Shown: positions 1 through 9,523, counted from the first letter of the stretch. The stretch is 64,000 nt of DNA from an uncultured Buttiauxella sp. (GCA_946480445.1 CAMLJN010000004.1:62001-126000); one strand, 5' to 3'. Numbers and translations are program-made. The notes: a model not told the origin generated them from the letters alone.

Positions 1-150
1 CAGTATCTGGTCAATATGGCGCATCTCAAAGAGATCCGTTTTGAGGACAGCGGTCAGGCAGAGCTGACTCTGCGCGGCGGGCAGAGTGTTCCGGTCAGTC
101 GTCGCTATTTGAAATCGCTCAAAGAGGCGCTTGGGCTAAAAGCGGTGTAA
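1..150 (+). CDS. btsR: BtsR (YehT) response regulator, C-terminal fragment
   Basis: The window opens inside this gene; the last 49 codons are visible and end in TAA at 148-150. The translation ([16 protein letters not shown], then [14 protein letters not shown]) matches the end of the LytTR DNA-binding domain of BtsR, the regulator of the high-affinity pyruvate-sensing BtsS/BtsR two-component system. The receiver domain lies outside the window. yehS follows 69 bases later, as in E. coli. The call is from recalled family sequence and is supported by this neighbour. Confidence 0.9.
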   Translation, partial: QYLVNMAHLKEIRFEDSGQAELTLRGGQSVPVSRRYLKSLKEALGLKAV

Positions 151-219
151 TTTTTATTTCAATACTCGGGTATCCCTATATACTGCCCGCTTTTCGAAAG
201 CTTCAAGAGGCCGATCGCC

Positions 220-684
220 ATGATGAATAACGACGTATTACGTAGCGTGCGCTACATGCTGAACCTGGGCAACGATGACATGGTGAAAATTTTCGCCCTG
301 ACGGATACCGCGGTGACCGCCGAGCAAATCGTCACCTGGACCAAAAAAGAGGACGAAGAGAATTTCAAGGCCTGCCCGGATATTCTGATGGCCAACTTCT
401 TAAATGGCCTGATTTACTTTAAGCGCGGCAAGGACGAAAGCCGTCCAGCACCGAAAATCGAACGCAAGATGACCAATAACATCATCCTCAAAAAGCTGCG
501 TATTGCCTTCGATCTGAAAAGCGACGACGTGCTGGAGATACTGACCTCGCAGGAGTTCCGTATCTCCATGCCGGAAATTACCGCCATGATGCGAGCGCCC
601 GAACATAAAAACTTCCGCGAATGTGGCGACCAGTTCCTGCGCTACTTCCTGCGCGGTCTGACCGCCCGGGTTTATAAGAAGTAG
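220..684 (+). CDS. yehS: YehS family protein (DUF1456)
   Basis: A 154-residue cytoplasmic protein made of two repeats of the DUF1456 unit. The first begins NNDVLRSVRYMLNLGNDDMV and the second begins NNIILKKLRIAFDLKSDDVL, about 85 residues later. The length equals the family norm and the molecular function is unknown. ATG 220 lies 9 bases after an AGAGG ribosome site; ATG 223 is the alternative start. A TATACT -10-like hexamer at 179-184 could give the gene its own promoter, although it is usually expressed with btsSR. Identity is secure by sequence and position; function is not. Confidence 0.92.
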   Translation: MMNNDVLRSVRYMLNLGNDDMVKIFALTDTAVTAEQIVTWTKKEDEENFKACPDILMANFLNGLIYFKRGKDESRPAPKIERKMTNNIILKKLRIAFDLKSDDVLEILTSQEFRISMPEITAMMRAPEHKNFRECGDQFLRYFLRGLTARVYKK

Positions 685-795
685 CGTCGCTGCGGCGGCA
701 GTTAGCCTGGTTTGATCATAAGAAAAGGGCGGGCTGGCATCGGCCACCCACCCTGCAAGAGCTTACTGAATTTCTTTAACATCGGCGCGGGTAGT

Positions 796-1791
796 TTATA
801 AAGGCCGATTCGCTGCGACAACGACTTCAGGTTGTGTACGGCGACCCAGCATCCCCATCGCCCCGGCAAGAATAGCTTCGACGATAAGCATGAAGAAGCC
901 AAACCAGCTGGCTTTTGCGGTAGCCGCTGCGGCTTTATCCGCTGCCTCACGAGCCTTTTGTTCGGCCTCTTTCTTAAGCTCCTCATATTTAGCGCGAGCG
1001 GCCTGATAATTCTTCTCAGCCTGATTCACTATCTGCTCTGCTTCGGCATCCGTTTTGCCGGTGCGGGCGATAATAATATTTTTTAGCGCCTCACGGTCTG
1101 CAGCCTGGAAGGTCCCTTCGTTGCGCTGGGCGAGATTTTTAATAAAGCTGGTCATATCTCCACCCTGGCTTAGCTGGTTCTGAGCCTGATTTCCGGCATT
1201 TTCTGCCTGGTTTTGCAGGGCTTCTGGCTGCAACTCGGGTTTGCCCGTTTGACGCAGCGTGGTTTCCAGCTCATTTTGCAGGCTATCAAGGTTAATATTG
1301 TTTTCCTGCAGCTTATCCTGCGCCATGCGTCCCACGGAAGGGGCTACCGCAGAAATACTGCTGCCCACGGTCTGTAAGCCAGCACCCATGATATTGGCTG
1401 CGCCACTCATGGCGGTATTGGCAACGGAAATCAAAAGCCATGTGCAAATGAGAGTATTGATGCCAAACATCAATACGCCGTGCAAAGCGCCTTCACGGTG
1501 GGCCAAACGTCCGCTGATAAACCCACCCGCGGCAACGGAAATGAGCATATTAAGGCCGGTCCAGATTGCGGCGCCGGTTGCGATACCCTCCAGAGGATGT
1601 TGTTCTTTAAGCGGATCGATGGTGGTCGCGCCGATGGCGGTGCCCAAAATGGCGAGCAGCAAATAAACTACCATCGAGACAACAACACCTGCAAAAATAG
1701 CACTCCAGGAAATACGTTTTAACGGGGAGTAATTTAGTCGCGCATAGGCTGGATCGTAATCTCTACTTTCCGGATTTTGATGATCTATCAT
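796..1791 (-). CDS. Four-segment membrane protein with a long periplasmic or cytoplasmic coiled-coil insert
   Basis: A 331-residue protein of unknown function. An N-terminal soluble stretch (1-27) is followed by hydrophobic segments at about 28-55, 72-95 and 100-125, with small-residue-rich sequence (AILGTAIGATTIDP). A polar Gln/Asn-rich stretch follows at about 150-215, then a charged Ala/Lys/Glu coiled coil at about 240-290 (KYEELKKEAEQKAREAADKA), and a last membrane segment at about 293-318. The start is supported by AGGGAG 7-8 bases upstream of ATG 1791. I recall similar proteins in Enterobacter-type genomes labelled 'CAP-Gly protein', but I see no CAP-Gly motif. It stands alone between yehS (convergent) and the CstA-like gene. 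A stress-related envelope role is only a guess. Confidence 0.7.
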   Translation of the reverse strand: MIDHQNPESRDYDPAYARLNYSPLKRISWSAIFAGVVVSMVVYLLLAILGTAIGATTIDPLKEQHPLEGIATGAAIWTGLNMLISVAAGGFISGRLAHREGALHGVLMFGINTLICTWLLISVANTAMSGAANIMGAGLQTVGSSISAVAPSVGRMAQDKLQENNINLDSLQNELETTLRQTGKPELQPEALQNQAENAGNQAQNQLSQGGDMTSFIKNLAQRNEGTFQAADREALKNIIIARTGKTDAEAEQIVNQAEKNYQAARAKYEELKKEAEQKAREAADKAAAATAKASWFGFFMLIVEAILAGAMGMLGRRTQPEVVVAANRPL

Positions 1792-2550
1792 AATAGATCT
1801 CCCTTGGTTGTGAATTTTCAGTATGAGAATAGAAAGGTGATTGTTTAAAAAATCTCAGACTATATATTCTTCTCCATAGTAGATATCGTCGAATAATGCA
1901 AAAATCGCCGGTTAGAAAATTACAGTTATAAACGATAAGCTCACCGTGGAGGCTGAGAAGATTAACTGCAATACCTGATGTGGATGCGGGTTACTAAAGC
2001 CAGCGCATCCATACAGCAGAGTCTCCCTCGTTTAAGCAACGTTCAATAAGCGGTTTTTGTTTATTTTCCGCTGGCACCGGGTTTCTGCTCATCTTTTGCA
2101 TACTGTTATTCGGTGATTGTGTTTACTCTTTCGACTCGTGATAAATAAGGTTACTCATAATTATAACCCCCTTAAGATTGCGCAGGATTTTGCTGCTTAA
2201 GAAGTATAGGTATGCATAAGGATATGCGCCAGCGAAGCGGTGGCTTTAAGATGGGGTTAACGGTTGGTTATTTAGAAAGGTTATTGTAATCAACAGTCAG
2301 GCAATTAAATTTCGCCATCATAAAAACCAGTAAAATATATTCTTATTAAAAATTTAGTTTTGTTCGTCAGGCTACGTCCGCCGTCAAAGCCTTCCTTGTC
2401 CGGACAAAAGGACGGTCATCAGCCTGAAACCGCTCATCTCCACTTTTCGACCGCTTAACGCCTGATTCAACCGCTCGCCTGAACACCTGCTAATTGTGCG
2501 TCTTAATCCTGTCAGTATAGCCCTGAACATTTTTATCTCTGGAGTGGGTT
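1792..2550. other. Divergent intergenic region, about 760 bases, no gene recognised
   Basis: This region lies between the divergent genes at 796-1791 and 2551-4350, so it should hold both promoters. It is A/T-rich from about 1800 to 2350 and more mixed after that. I found no convincing protein gene, RNA gene or named operator. A 25-codon reading frame at 2212-2289 has no good ribosome site and was not called. A BtsR or CRP site in front of the transporter gene is plausible by analogy with btsT, but I could not recognise one. Confidence 0.5.
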
Positions 2551-4350
2551 ATGCAACACGCACTGACATTCGTTATCGCGACCCTGTGTATTCTGGCCAT
2601 CTGCTACCGTCTTTACGGCGTCTTCTTCGTACGTAAGGTGCTTAATGCCGATGATTCAGAAGTCACCCCGTCGCATCTCTTAGAGGACGGCAAAGATTAC
2701 GTCCCGACTAAAAAATGGGTTAACTTCGGCAGCCACTTTGCGGCCATTGCGGCGGCAGGCCCGCTGGTTGGCCCGGTGCTCGCCGCGCAGTATGGCTATC
2801 TACCCAGCTTCTTATGGCTGCTGATTGGCTGCGTGGTGGGCGGCGCGGTCCACGACACCGTGGTGCTGTTTGCCTCCATGAAGCACCGCGGCAAGTCATT
2901 GTCTGAAGTCGCCAAAGCCGAGCTTGGCCCGGTGGCGGGTTGGTGCACTGGCCTTGCCATGCTGTTTATCATCACGATTACCATGGCCGGTTTGTCGATG
3001 GTGGTGGTGCACGCGCTCGAGCGTAACCCGTGGGGCACATTCGCGGTATTTATGACCATCCCGGTTGCCATCGGCGTGGGCCTGTGGGAACGCGTCACCG
3101 GCAGTATGCGCGGCGCAACCTGGGTGGGCATCGCGGTCATTTTTGCCTGCGTCGTTGCCGGACCTTATATACAGGACTCCGCCTTTGGAGAATGGTTAAG
3201 TCTGCGTGCTTCCACCGTCAGTCTGGTGCTGCCGTTTTATGCTTTCTTCGCTACGGCCTTACCCGTCTGGATGTTGCTCACCCCGCGTGGCTATCTCTCA
3301 AGCTTTATGAAAATCGGCGTCTTTGGCGCGCTGGTTATCGGCGTGGTCTTTATTAACCCTGAAATCCAGTTCCCGGCGGTGACGCAGTTTATCCACGGTA
3401 ATGGCCCCGTGCTGGCAGGTCCGGTGTGGCCGTTTATCTCTATTACCATCGCCTGCGGGGCCATTTCTGGCTTCCATGCCTTTATCGGCTCCGGCACCAC
3501 GCCGAAGCAGATTGATAAATGGAATGACATCCTGCCCGTCGCCTTTGGCGCCATGCTGGCAGAGTGCGTGGTTGGCGTGATGGCGTTAATCGCTGCCACC
3601 GCGCTGCATCCGGCTGACTATTTTGCCATTAACTCCTCGCCGGAAGTCTTCGCGGGGCTGGGCATGAACGTGGTGAATTTACCGCAGCTTAGTGAGTCCA
3701 TCGGCCTGGATTTGTACGGACGTACCGGCGGGGCGGTAACGCTTGCGGTTGGCATGGCGGACATCTTTACGCGTATTCCATGGTTTAGCCATCTGGCGTC
3801 TTACTTCTTCCAGTTTGTGGTGATGTTTGAGGCCGTATTTATCCTGACCGCGGTGGATTCCGGCACTCGCGTAGCGCGCTACCTGTTACAGGATTTCCTG
3901 GGCGATCTGTGGGCGCCGCTAAAACGTACCAACTGGATGCCGGGAGCTATCGGTTGCAGTATCGTGGCCTGTGCGCTGTGGGGCTACCTGTTGAACTCCG
4001 GCGACATTAACTCGGTCTGGGCGCTGTTCGGCGTATCTAACCAGCTTATGGCCTCCATCGGCCTGATGATCGGTGCCACCATCATTCTGCGCATGTCCGA
4101 GAAACGCTGGTATGTGTTGACCTGTCTGGTGCCGCTGGCCTATCTGTATGTCACGGTAAACTACGCCGCGTACTGGATGGTGAAAAACGTCTATTTCAAC
4201 AGCGCGGCAAAAGGCTTCAACATCTTCAACGGCACGATTTCGATTGTGATGGTTGTGCTGGGGCTGGTGATTATGGTGGCGTCAATTCAGCGCTGGATTG
4301 TGCTGTGGCGCGCTCGCGGCAACGCCGAGCCTATTGAACTGCTGTCCTGA
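2551..4350 (+). CDS. CstA-family (pyruvate/peptide) transporter, short form
   Basis: A 599-residue integral inner-membrane protein of the carbon-starvation family, whose E. coli members CstA and BtsT take up pyruvate and have been linked to peptides. Family blocks are clear: GPLVGPVLAAQYGYLPSF near residue 72, VVGGAVHD near 96, SGTTPKQIDKWND near 314, and the late GVSNQLMA motif. It is about 100 residues shorter than CstA (701) or BtsT (716), mainly through a shorter C-terminal part. Start ATG 2551 follows CTGGAG. Its place 2.4 kb from btsR suggests control by pyruvate-sensing BtsSR, which in E. coli acts on the distant btsT. That link and the substrate are inferences. Confidence 0.85.
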   Translation: MQHALTFVIATLCILAICYRLYGVFFVRKVLNADDSEVTPSHLLEDGKDYVPTKKWVNFGSHFAAIAAAGPLVGPVLAAQYGYLPSFLWLLIGCVVGGAVHDTVVLFASMKHRGKSLSEVAKAELGPVAGWCTGLAMLFIITITMAGLSMVVVHALERNPWGTFAVFMTIPVAIGVGLWERVTGSMRGATWVGIAVIFACVVAGPYIQDSAFGEWLSLRASTVSLVLPFYAFFATALPVWMLLTPRGYLSSFMKIGVFGALVIGVVFINPEIQFPAVTQFIHGNGPVLAGPVWPFISITIACGAISGFHAFIGSGTTPKQIDKWNDILPVAFGAMLAECVVGVMALIAATALHPADYFAINSSPEVFAGLGMNVVNLPQLSESIGLDLYGRTGGAVTLAVGMADIFTRIPWFSHLASYFFQFVVMFEAVFILTAVDSGTRVARYLLQDFLGDLWAPLKRTNWMPGAIGCSIVACALWGYLLNSGDINSVWALFGVSNQLMASIGLMIGATIILRMSEKRWYVLTCLVPLAYLYVTVNYAAYWMVKNVYFNSAAKGFNIFNGTISIVMVVLGLVIMVASIQRWIVLWRARGNAEPIELLS

Positions 4351-4375
4351 GTAGTGAAGTGATGCAGGGATAAAG

Positions 4376-4400
4376 CCGGTCCTCCGTGACCGGTTTTTTT
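4376..4400 (+). terminator. Rho-independent terminator of the CstA-family gene
   Basis: A CCGGTC/GACCGG stem with a six-base loop is followed by seven T residues, starting 26 bases after the stop codon. The T run reaches the stop codon of the convergent gene at 4399. Confidence 0.85.
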
Positions 4401-4776
4401 ATTGGCAGGCTTTGGTTTCTGCGGCGGTCAAATCCGCACGGGAACAGTCCAGGTCGCGTCCCGACGGGCCTTTAACCTGCTGTTCATCCTCCGGCAGGAT
4501 GAGGCCGTTGGCGCGGTTCTTGCCCGTCCAGCTTACCGAGGCGTTACCGTCCGGCGTGACGGCGATAGACAGCACCACGCCCTGACCGCGTGCTTCATAG
4601 AAGTTGTCATTGAGTTTCTTAAGCTTCATCTCTTTACCGTTCAGGTAGACCGGGCCACCCCGATCGATATGCACATCACCGGGCTGCCCTTTGCCGTTAA
4701 ACATCGGTAAAGCTGCGCTGGCGGAAAAGGCGATAAAGCCTATGGCCAGCACTATTGTTTGCAGTTTGTTCATCAT
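4399..4776 (-). CDS. Small exported protein of unknown function
   Basis: A 125-residue protein. Residues 1-21 form a Sec signal peptide (positive MNK, hydrophobic core, cleavage likely after SASA, just before ALPMFNGKG). The mature part is small and polar, with two Cys residues near the C terminus (DLDCSRADLTAAETKACQ) that could form a disulphide in the periplasm. The Cys-containing tail resembles small lysozyme-inhibitor-like or YehR-like secreted proteins only in a general way, and I do not assign a family. Start is ATG 4776 or 4773. It is convergent with the CstA-family gene and shares its terminator zone. Confidence 0.65.
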   Translation of the reverse strand: MMNKLQTIVLAIGFIAFSASAALPMFNGKGQPGDVHIDRGGPVYLNGKEMKLKKLNDNFYEARGQGVVLSIAVTPDGNASVSWTGKNRANGLILPEDEQQVKGPSGRDLDCSRADLTAAETKACQ

Positions 4777-4978
4777 TAACTCTCTTATTGACGTTTTTTC
4801 TCATTAGTTCCGCAGGGGAAATATGAGAAATGGAATGTTTTGGCTTGAGATAATGCGGCTGGCAGCCCCCGTCAACCCTGATATAAATCAAATCTGTGAA
4901 GGTGTTCAGGCGTAATTATTCTTAATAATTATGGCAGATGGGAACAAACTTTCGGGTGATTTTTGCCGATCTTTCGTT

Positions 4979-5010
4979 CGAAATGCCGCAGGCCCGGGCA
5001 GACCTGCGGC
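4979..5010 (-). terminator. Terminator after the MscS-family gene
   Basis: On the minus strand an eight-base stem (GCCGCAGG with CCTGCGGC) encloses a G/C-rich loop and is followed by ATTTCG. The hairpin is strong and the T run is short. It lies just past the stop codon at 5017. Confidence 0.55.
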
Positions 5011-5016
5011 TGGATT

Positions 5017-7434
5017 TTACTCTTCGGCCACCGCTTTTGGCGGCTGTTCCAGAATCATGGTCTGGGTCTGGCTGAGACTGATGCCCGCTTCGCGCAGCAT
5101 TTTGAGGATCTCATACAGCAGATCGCTGCGCGTGGAGCTAACCATACGCGGGCTGTTAACGTAGCCCGTGACGCTCAGCACGATGCCGTTGGGACCCAGT
5201 TCTTTAAAGCTCACCGATGGCGCGGGGGCTTCAAGGATAGACTCATGCAGGTTATAGGCCTCAAGCAGCAAATTGCGTACCTGCTCCGGGTCGATGTCCA
5301 GAGGGAAGGTCAGGGCGATGGTTGCCACGCCCTGGGCATTCCCCATCGTCGCGTTACGTACGTTTTGTGAGATAAGCTGCGAGTTAGGAACGATAACCGT
5401 GGATTTATCGCTAAGCTGGATCTCGGTTGCACGAACGTTGATGCGGCGAATATCGCCCTCCACGCCGCTGATACTGACCAGATCGCCCACCTTTACCGGG
5501 CGTTCGGTCAGCAGGATCAGACCGGAGATAAAGTTCTTCACAATCTCCTGTAAGCCAAAACCGATGCCGACCGACAGGGCGCTGACAATCCACGCCAGTT
5601 TATTCCATTCAATACCCCGCATCGACAGGGTCAGCATGATAATCAGGACGTAACCGACGTTGGTGAAAAGCGTCACCAGCGAAGCCCGCAGGCCACGGTC
5701 CATCATGGTTTTGGGCAGGAAGTCGTTATCGAGCCAGCGACGCGTGGAGCGCAGCACATACCAGCCCACCACCAGGCACACCACGGCGTTGACCGCGTGC
5801 GCCGGGATGATATTCATGCCCTCCAGGCCTTTTCCGCCCCACATATCTGCAATTTTGCCGAGTAACTCCAGCGGCGTGGTGGTACCGAAAGTGCCGTTAA
5901 GCAGCGCAACGGCCGCCATCAGTAGCAGGGTGGTTTTCCCGACCGCAGAAAATAACGTGGCGGCAAGCGACAAATGGCGGTCGTTAACGCTCAACGTGCT
6001 TTTGAGAATTTTTCCGCTGTGTGTGGCAGGCGAGAACACGCTTTCACACAGGTCGACAACAAAGTGGATCAGCAGATACAGACAGGCGATAACCAGGCCA
6101 ATCCACAGCAGTTCAAAGGTGACAAACCGCGCCAGCGGAATATAGCCAATCAGCAGCGCCACCAGAATAACGATGGCGGTAAGGCTGATCACCAGATGAA
6201 TAAGGCCTGCGAGAGTGGAGCGGGCTTCCGTTTGTTCACCCTCGGCACGCATTTTGCGACGCATACGGTTAACGCGTACCGGCGCGATGAGGCAGTTGAT
6301 GGCAACCAGCAAAGCCGACAGCCCGTTGCCAAACAGGGTGGCGGCAATGCTGGTGCCTACCAGCGCGTTCAACTGCTCAATAATGCCAAACAGGAAGATG
6401 GAGGAGGCCAGCAGGATGGGGAATGAAGCGAGCGTTTTGGCCAACGGATCGGCAATTCCCGGCAGGCGCCAGGAAGGATGGCGATTACACAGCAAGGCGA
6501 TCCCCAGGCCGGCAATCAGCGCTGAGAAGTAGGTTAAGCCGACCAGCTGTCCGGTGAATTCCAGCACCGGCGGCGCGGTGTCCGGCAGGCGCGTAAAGAT
6601 ATAGCACAGCAGCTGCATGCTGATACCCAGCGTCACCGTGGTGCTCAGGGTGGTGAAGCAGGCGAGGAAGCTGCGGCGAAAGCGTCCCTGCGGCAGCCAG
6701 CGCGGCAGAACCCAGTTTATCGGTTTATCCAGCGCACGGCGGCCAAACAGGCCGATAACCAACGCCAGCAGGAGGTAAACGACGGTACCGAAGCGCCACT
6801 CATCATCCCAGGCCTGCTGCCAGGCGTGACTGACATCGGCGCCAAAATCGTCAAAACGGCTGGCATCTTTGTCGCTGGGGTTCAGAAGCGGCGTCCAGAA
6901 CTTCTCGCTTAAAATGCTGCCGGTATTGAGGGCGATCTGCGTTTTTAGCGCGTCACGACGCAGGCCGTTGATTTGCGCGGCAAGGTTTTGTGCACCCAGG
7001 GCAATGGCTTTGGTCTGCTGAATCTGCGTAGTCAGCAGGGTTTTGCTGTTATTTAGCTGCTTACGCTGGCTGACGACCTGCGGCGTCTCTTTGAGCGTGT
7101 CCGGCGCGGGGGCCGGGCCAAGCACGTCCAGCTGCGCCTGAACCTGCGCCAGCTGTGGCGTGAGAGCCACCGTGAGTTTATCGGCGTCGCTGACCAGCTG
7201 CTGCGCATCGTCATTCAGGGCGGTGAACTCTTTGTCGAGCCTGGCACTCGACGCCCGTTGTTTGAGAGCGTCGAGGCGCTTTTGCAGCGCCGGGAGCACG
7301 GCGCTGGCATTAATTTTTACCGGCTGTTCTGCGCCCGTCTGAGCGGCGGTTTCATCCGCCAGGGAAAGCGTTGGGGCAATCATTAAACAGGACAACAATG
7401 CCAGCAGCAGCGGCATCCGTAACATTTTTTGCAT
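5017..7434 (-). CDS. DUF3772/MscS-family mechanosensitive channel
   Basis: An 805-residue inner-membrane protein. Residues 1-26 (MQKMLRMPLLLALLSCLMIA) are a signal peptide. About 45-190 is a periplasmic helical DUF3772-type region, followed by about ten membrane helices. The last is the pore-lining MscS helix (ALSVGIGFGLQEIVKNFISG near 640). A beta domain comes next (RPVKVGDLVSISGVEGDI) and then the alpha/beta cytoplasmic cage. Such channels release solutes on hypo-osmotic shock. A TTG codon 15 codons upstream also opens the frame, but ATG 7434 gives a clean signal peptide and is preferred although the ribosome site is weak. Size recalls E. coli YbiO/YnaI relatives, but I do not assert orthology. 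It appears monocistronic. Confidence 0.85.
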   Translation of the reverse strand: MQKMLRMPLLLALLSCLMIAPTLSLADETAAQTGAEQPVKINASAVLPALQKRLDALKQRASSARLDKEFTALNDDAQQLVSDADKLTVALTPQLAQVQAQLDVLGPAPAPDTLKETPQVVSQRKQLNNSKTLLTTQIQQTKAIALGAQNLAAQINGLRRDALKTQIALNTGSILSEKFWTPLLNPSDKDASRFDDFGADVSHAWQQAWDDEWRFGTVVYLLLALVIGLFGRRALDKPINWVLPRWLPQGRFRRSFLACFTTLSTTVTLGISMQLLCYIFTRLPDTAPPVLEFTGQLVGLTYFSALIAGLGIALLCNRHPSWRLPGIADPLAKTLASFPILLASSIFLFGIIEQLNALVGTSIAATLFGNGLSALLVAINCLIAPVRVNRMRRKMRAEGEQTEARSTLAGLIHLVISLTAIVILVALLIGYIPLARFVTFELLWIGLVIACLYLLIHFVVDLCESVFSPATHSGKILKSTLSVNDRHLSLAATLFSAVGKTTLLLMAAVALLNGTFGTTTPLELLGKIADMWGGKGLEGMNIIPAHAVNAVVCLVVGWYVLRSTRRWLDNDFLPKTMMDRGLRASLVTLFTNVGYVLIIMLTLSMRGIEWNKLAWIVSALSVGIGFGLQEIVKNFISGLILLTERPVKVGDLVSISGVEGDIRRINVRATEIQLSDKSTVIVPNSQLISQNVRNATMGNAQGVATIALTFPLDIDPEQVRNLLLEAYNLHESILEAPAPSVSFKELGPNGIVLSVTGYVNSPRMVSSTRSDLLYEILKMLREAGISLSQTQTMILEQPPKAVAEE

Positions 7435-8024
7435 AGCTGAAAGTATCCGGTAATTCGAAAAGTGGCGACCTGAAAACAACCGGCTAAGAATACCTGTTAT
7501 TTGCCGGAAACACAGTGCTCTTTGTCTGACAAGATGCGGAGGTGGATTGGATTAACATAAGCAACAGGGGGAACGATCGACCTGATTTTGCAGCGATCGT
7601 TAATGATGCGATGCTTTAGCTCGGGCCCCCATACAAAGTATCGCGCTGCCTTTTGAGAATATTTCGTTTTTACCCAGTGCGTTTTAGCTGTGTGTGCTTA
7701 CAGCCTGAGATTTTCCACGCTACATTCGGTAAATTTTGCGCCTGGTGCTCACTGTTATCAGGCCTGATAGAACGGAGCGTTCTGAAATATCAGCAACATA
7801 ATAACCCCACTTAGCTTTGCCTACAGGCTTGAGGGCATTCCACTCTGGCCGCTTCTGGCCACATAAAAAACGCAAAAAACTGGCCTTATTCATTAGTTTC
7901 TTCTGGCAGAGGAATGGTCATTTTTTGAAAGATCTTACACCAGATGGCCCCTTACAATGCCCAATAATGTTCGATATCCAACAGTCCGATGGCTAAAAAT
8001 TATGTTGCAAAGGAGGTTGTAGTA
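7435..8024. other. Intergenic region ahead of the effector-like phosphatase gene
   Basis: About 590 bases between two divergent genes. It must carry both promoters. I see several short inverted repeats, such as the palindromic ACGATCG-type sequence near 7570-7605, but no gene, IS end or known operator. The composition turns A/T-rich towards the phosphatase gene, consistent with the edge of acquired DNA. Confidence 0.4.
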
Positions 8025-9362
8025 ATGAGTATTTCCCTAAAAAAATTATTTCCCCTGGATATAAGAGCTGATGTCTTTAAAAGTACAGAAGCGGCGGTGA
8101 AGCGTGCGGAGAAGAATTCTTCCTCAAACAACCTAAAGATTGCTAAAGAAATGTTGTCTTTGAAGCAAGCCTCTCCTGCTATCAAGCTAAATAAACAGGT
8201 TGCATTTGAGGGAGGGAAAGCAACCAGAACTGTTAAATACCAGACGTTATTTAATAGACTTATAATTGCGACCCCGAAAGAAAATACGCTACCGGTGCTG
8301 CATTCAGGTGTTCGCCCTACTGAAGATCTGCGCCAACAGATTGAGGTAAGTTTTGGCTCTGATCAAGTTAAAGTGCTTTCCGAAAAACCTTCATTCAGTG
8401 AAACCAAAAATATTACCACGCCAGCTATCTGGCCCAGCAGATCAAGACCGGGTTGCTATGGTGTATTCTTTCCAAAACATGGAGATAATTCTTCTTACAA
8501 GATAATATATGAGAGTGTCAGTAATGCCAGGGAAGCAATCACAAACTATTCCGGAATGAAAGGTATAATAGAGGATGCAACGAAAAAATTAGAAGAGAAA
8601 TTAAATGCAGTATCGGACAGGTTGGAATGTAATTCATCTTATAATAATGTTTGTAAGGCTGAAGGTGCTGCTGGCAAGCAATTTGGCCGGTTTAATAATA
8701 TACACTCGAATGATACTACCCGAGTCCATCCGGAGCTTCATGCTAACCTTATCAAAGTTTCAAATGAGAAAATTGCTATTGTCAGCCAGTCACCTTATCA
8801 GCATCAGATTTTAGCTCAATTGAAAATGCTGGTTGCTCAAAAATCACCAGTAGCTGCAGTTTTAACCTCATCAGCTGAAATGCAGAATCCCAAAAACAAT
8901 CATACGAGCTATTTTAGCAATGAGCAACGTACTGTTTATGGCGATATGGCCACTGAGTGCAAACTCAAAAAGAGCATTAATTTAGATGAAGAAACAGGTT
9001 GCAATATATATGAAATGAAGATTTTTGAACATGATAAACATGTCCACAGTGTGAATGTTTATCATGTTCTTAATTGGCCGGACCATGGTGTTATTAGTAA
9101 AAATGCAATCAGAAATCTTACAGAACAGCTGAATCAGTATACAGATGGTCTCCCGGTCATAAATTGTAATGCAGGGGTAGGCCGGAGTGGCGTGATTAAT
9201 GCTGTAAAGGCAATGTTTAAATTACCTAAAAATATTACTCTCGAGACTACTCTATCAGATTCTAGAATTTCCCGTAATGGTCACATGATCCAGACCCGTG
9301 AGCAATTGCGCATTGTTACTGAGATTGCTCTGGCGCAAGGTCGACCGCTATTCAATAAATGA
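8025..9362 (+). CDS. YopH/SptP-like protein tyrosine phosphatase, putative secreted effector
   Basis: A 445-residue protein. Its C-terminal ~200 residues are a classical tyrosine phosphatase domain: WPD loop WPDHG at 351-355, P-loop NCNAGVGRSG at 380-389 (nucleophile Cys381, Arg387) and Q-loop QTREQ at 423-427. The ending AQGRPLFNK resembles the SptP ending. The usual His before the catalytic Cys is Asn380. The N-terminal ~230 residues match no family I recognise; they begin MSISLKKLF and contain Lys-rich helices. Start ATG 8025 is chosen for AAGGAGG 8 bases upstream, although the frame opens at 7989. A/T-rich codon use and isolation between mscS and thiM indicate transfer. Eukaryote-directed activity is inferred from the family, and no type III genes are in view. 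Confidence 0.8.
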   Translation: MSISLKKLFPLDIRADVFKSTEAAVKRAEKNSSSNNLKIAKEMLSLKQASPAIKLNKQVAFEGGKATRTVKYQTLFNRLIIATPKENTLPVLHSGVRPTEDLRQQIEVSFGSDQVKVLSEKPSFSETKNITTPAIWPSRSRPGCYGVFFPKHGDNSSYKIIYESVSNAREAITNYSGMKGIIEDATKKLEEKLNAVSDRLECNSSYNNVCKAEGAAGKQFGRFNNIHSNDTTRVHPELHANLIKVSNEKIAIVSQSPYQHQILAQLKMLVAQKSPVAAVLTSSAEMQNPKNNHTSYFSNEQRTVYGDMATECKLKKSINLDEETGCNIYEMKIFEHDKHVHSVNVYHVLNWPDHGVISKNAIRNLTEQLNQYTDGLPVINCNAGVGRSGVINAVKAMFKLPKNITLETTLSDSRISRNGHMIQTREQLRIVTEIALAQGRPLFNK

Positions 9363-9523
9363 TTTCATCCGAACGGTTAACCAAAAAGGCTCAGTAACGC
9401 TAGCAAGTCTCTGATCCTTTGATTAATAAGATGTGACGGCGACCGCCAGACAAGGTAGCAAGCAGACTTGTGCCAACAAGCCACTTCCCGTAATCTGGCG
9501 AAAGATGATGTAATTTCTTCTAC

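Noticed and set aside
2212-2289. 25-codon open frame (MHKDMRQRSGGFKMGLTVGY start)
   Set aside because: No good ribosome site, no recognised similarity and no supporting context.
7434-7479. TTG start for the MscS-family gene 15 codons upstream
   Set aside because: ATG 7434 gives a standard signal peptide directly, and the upstream residues add nothing family-like.
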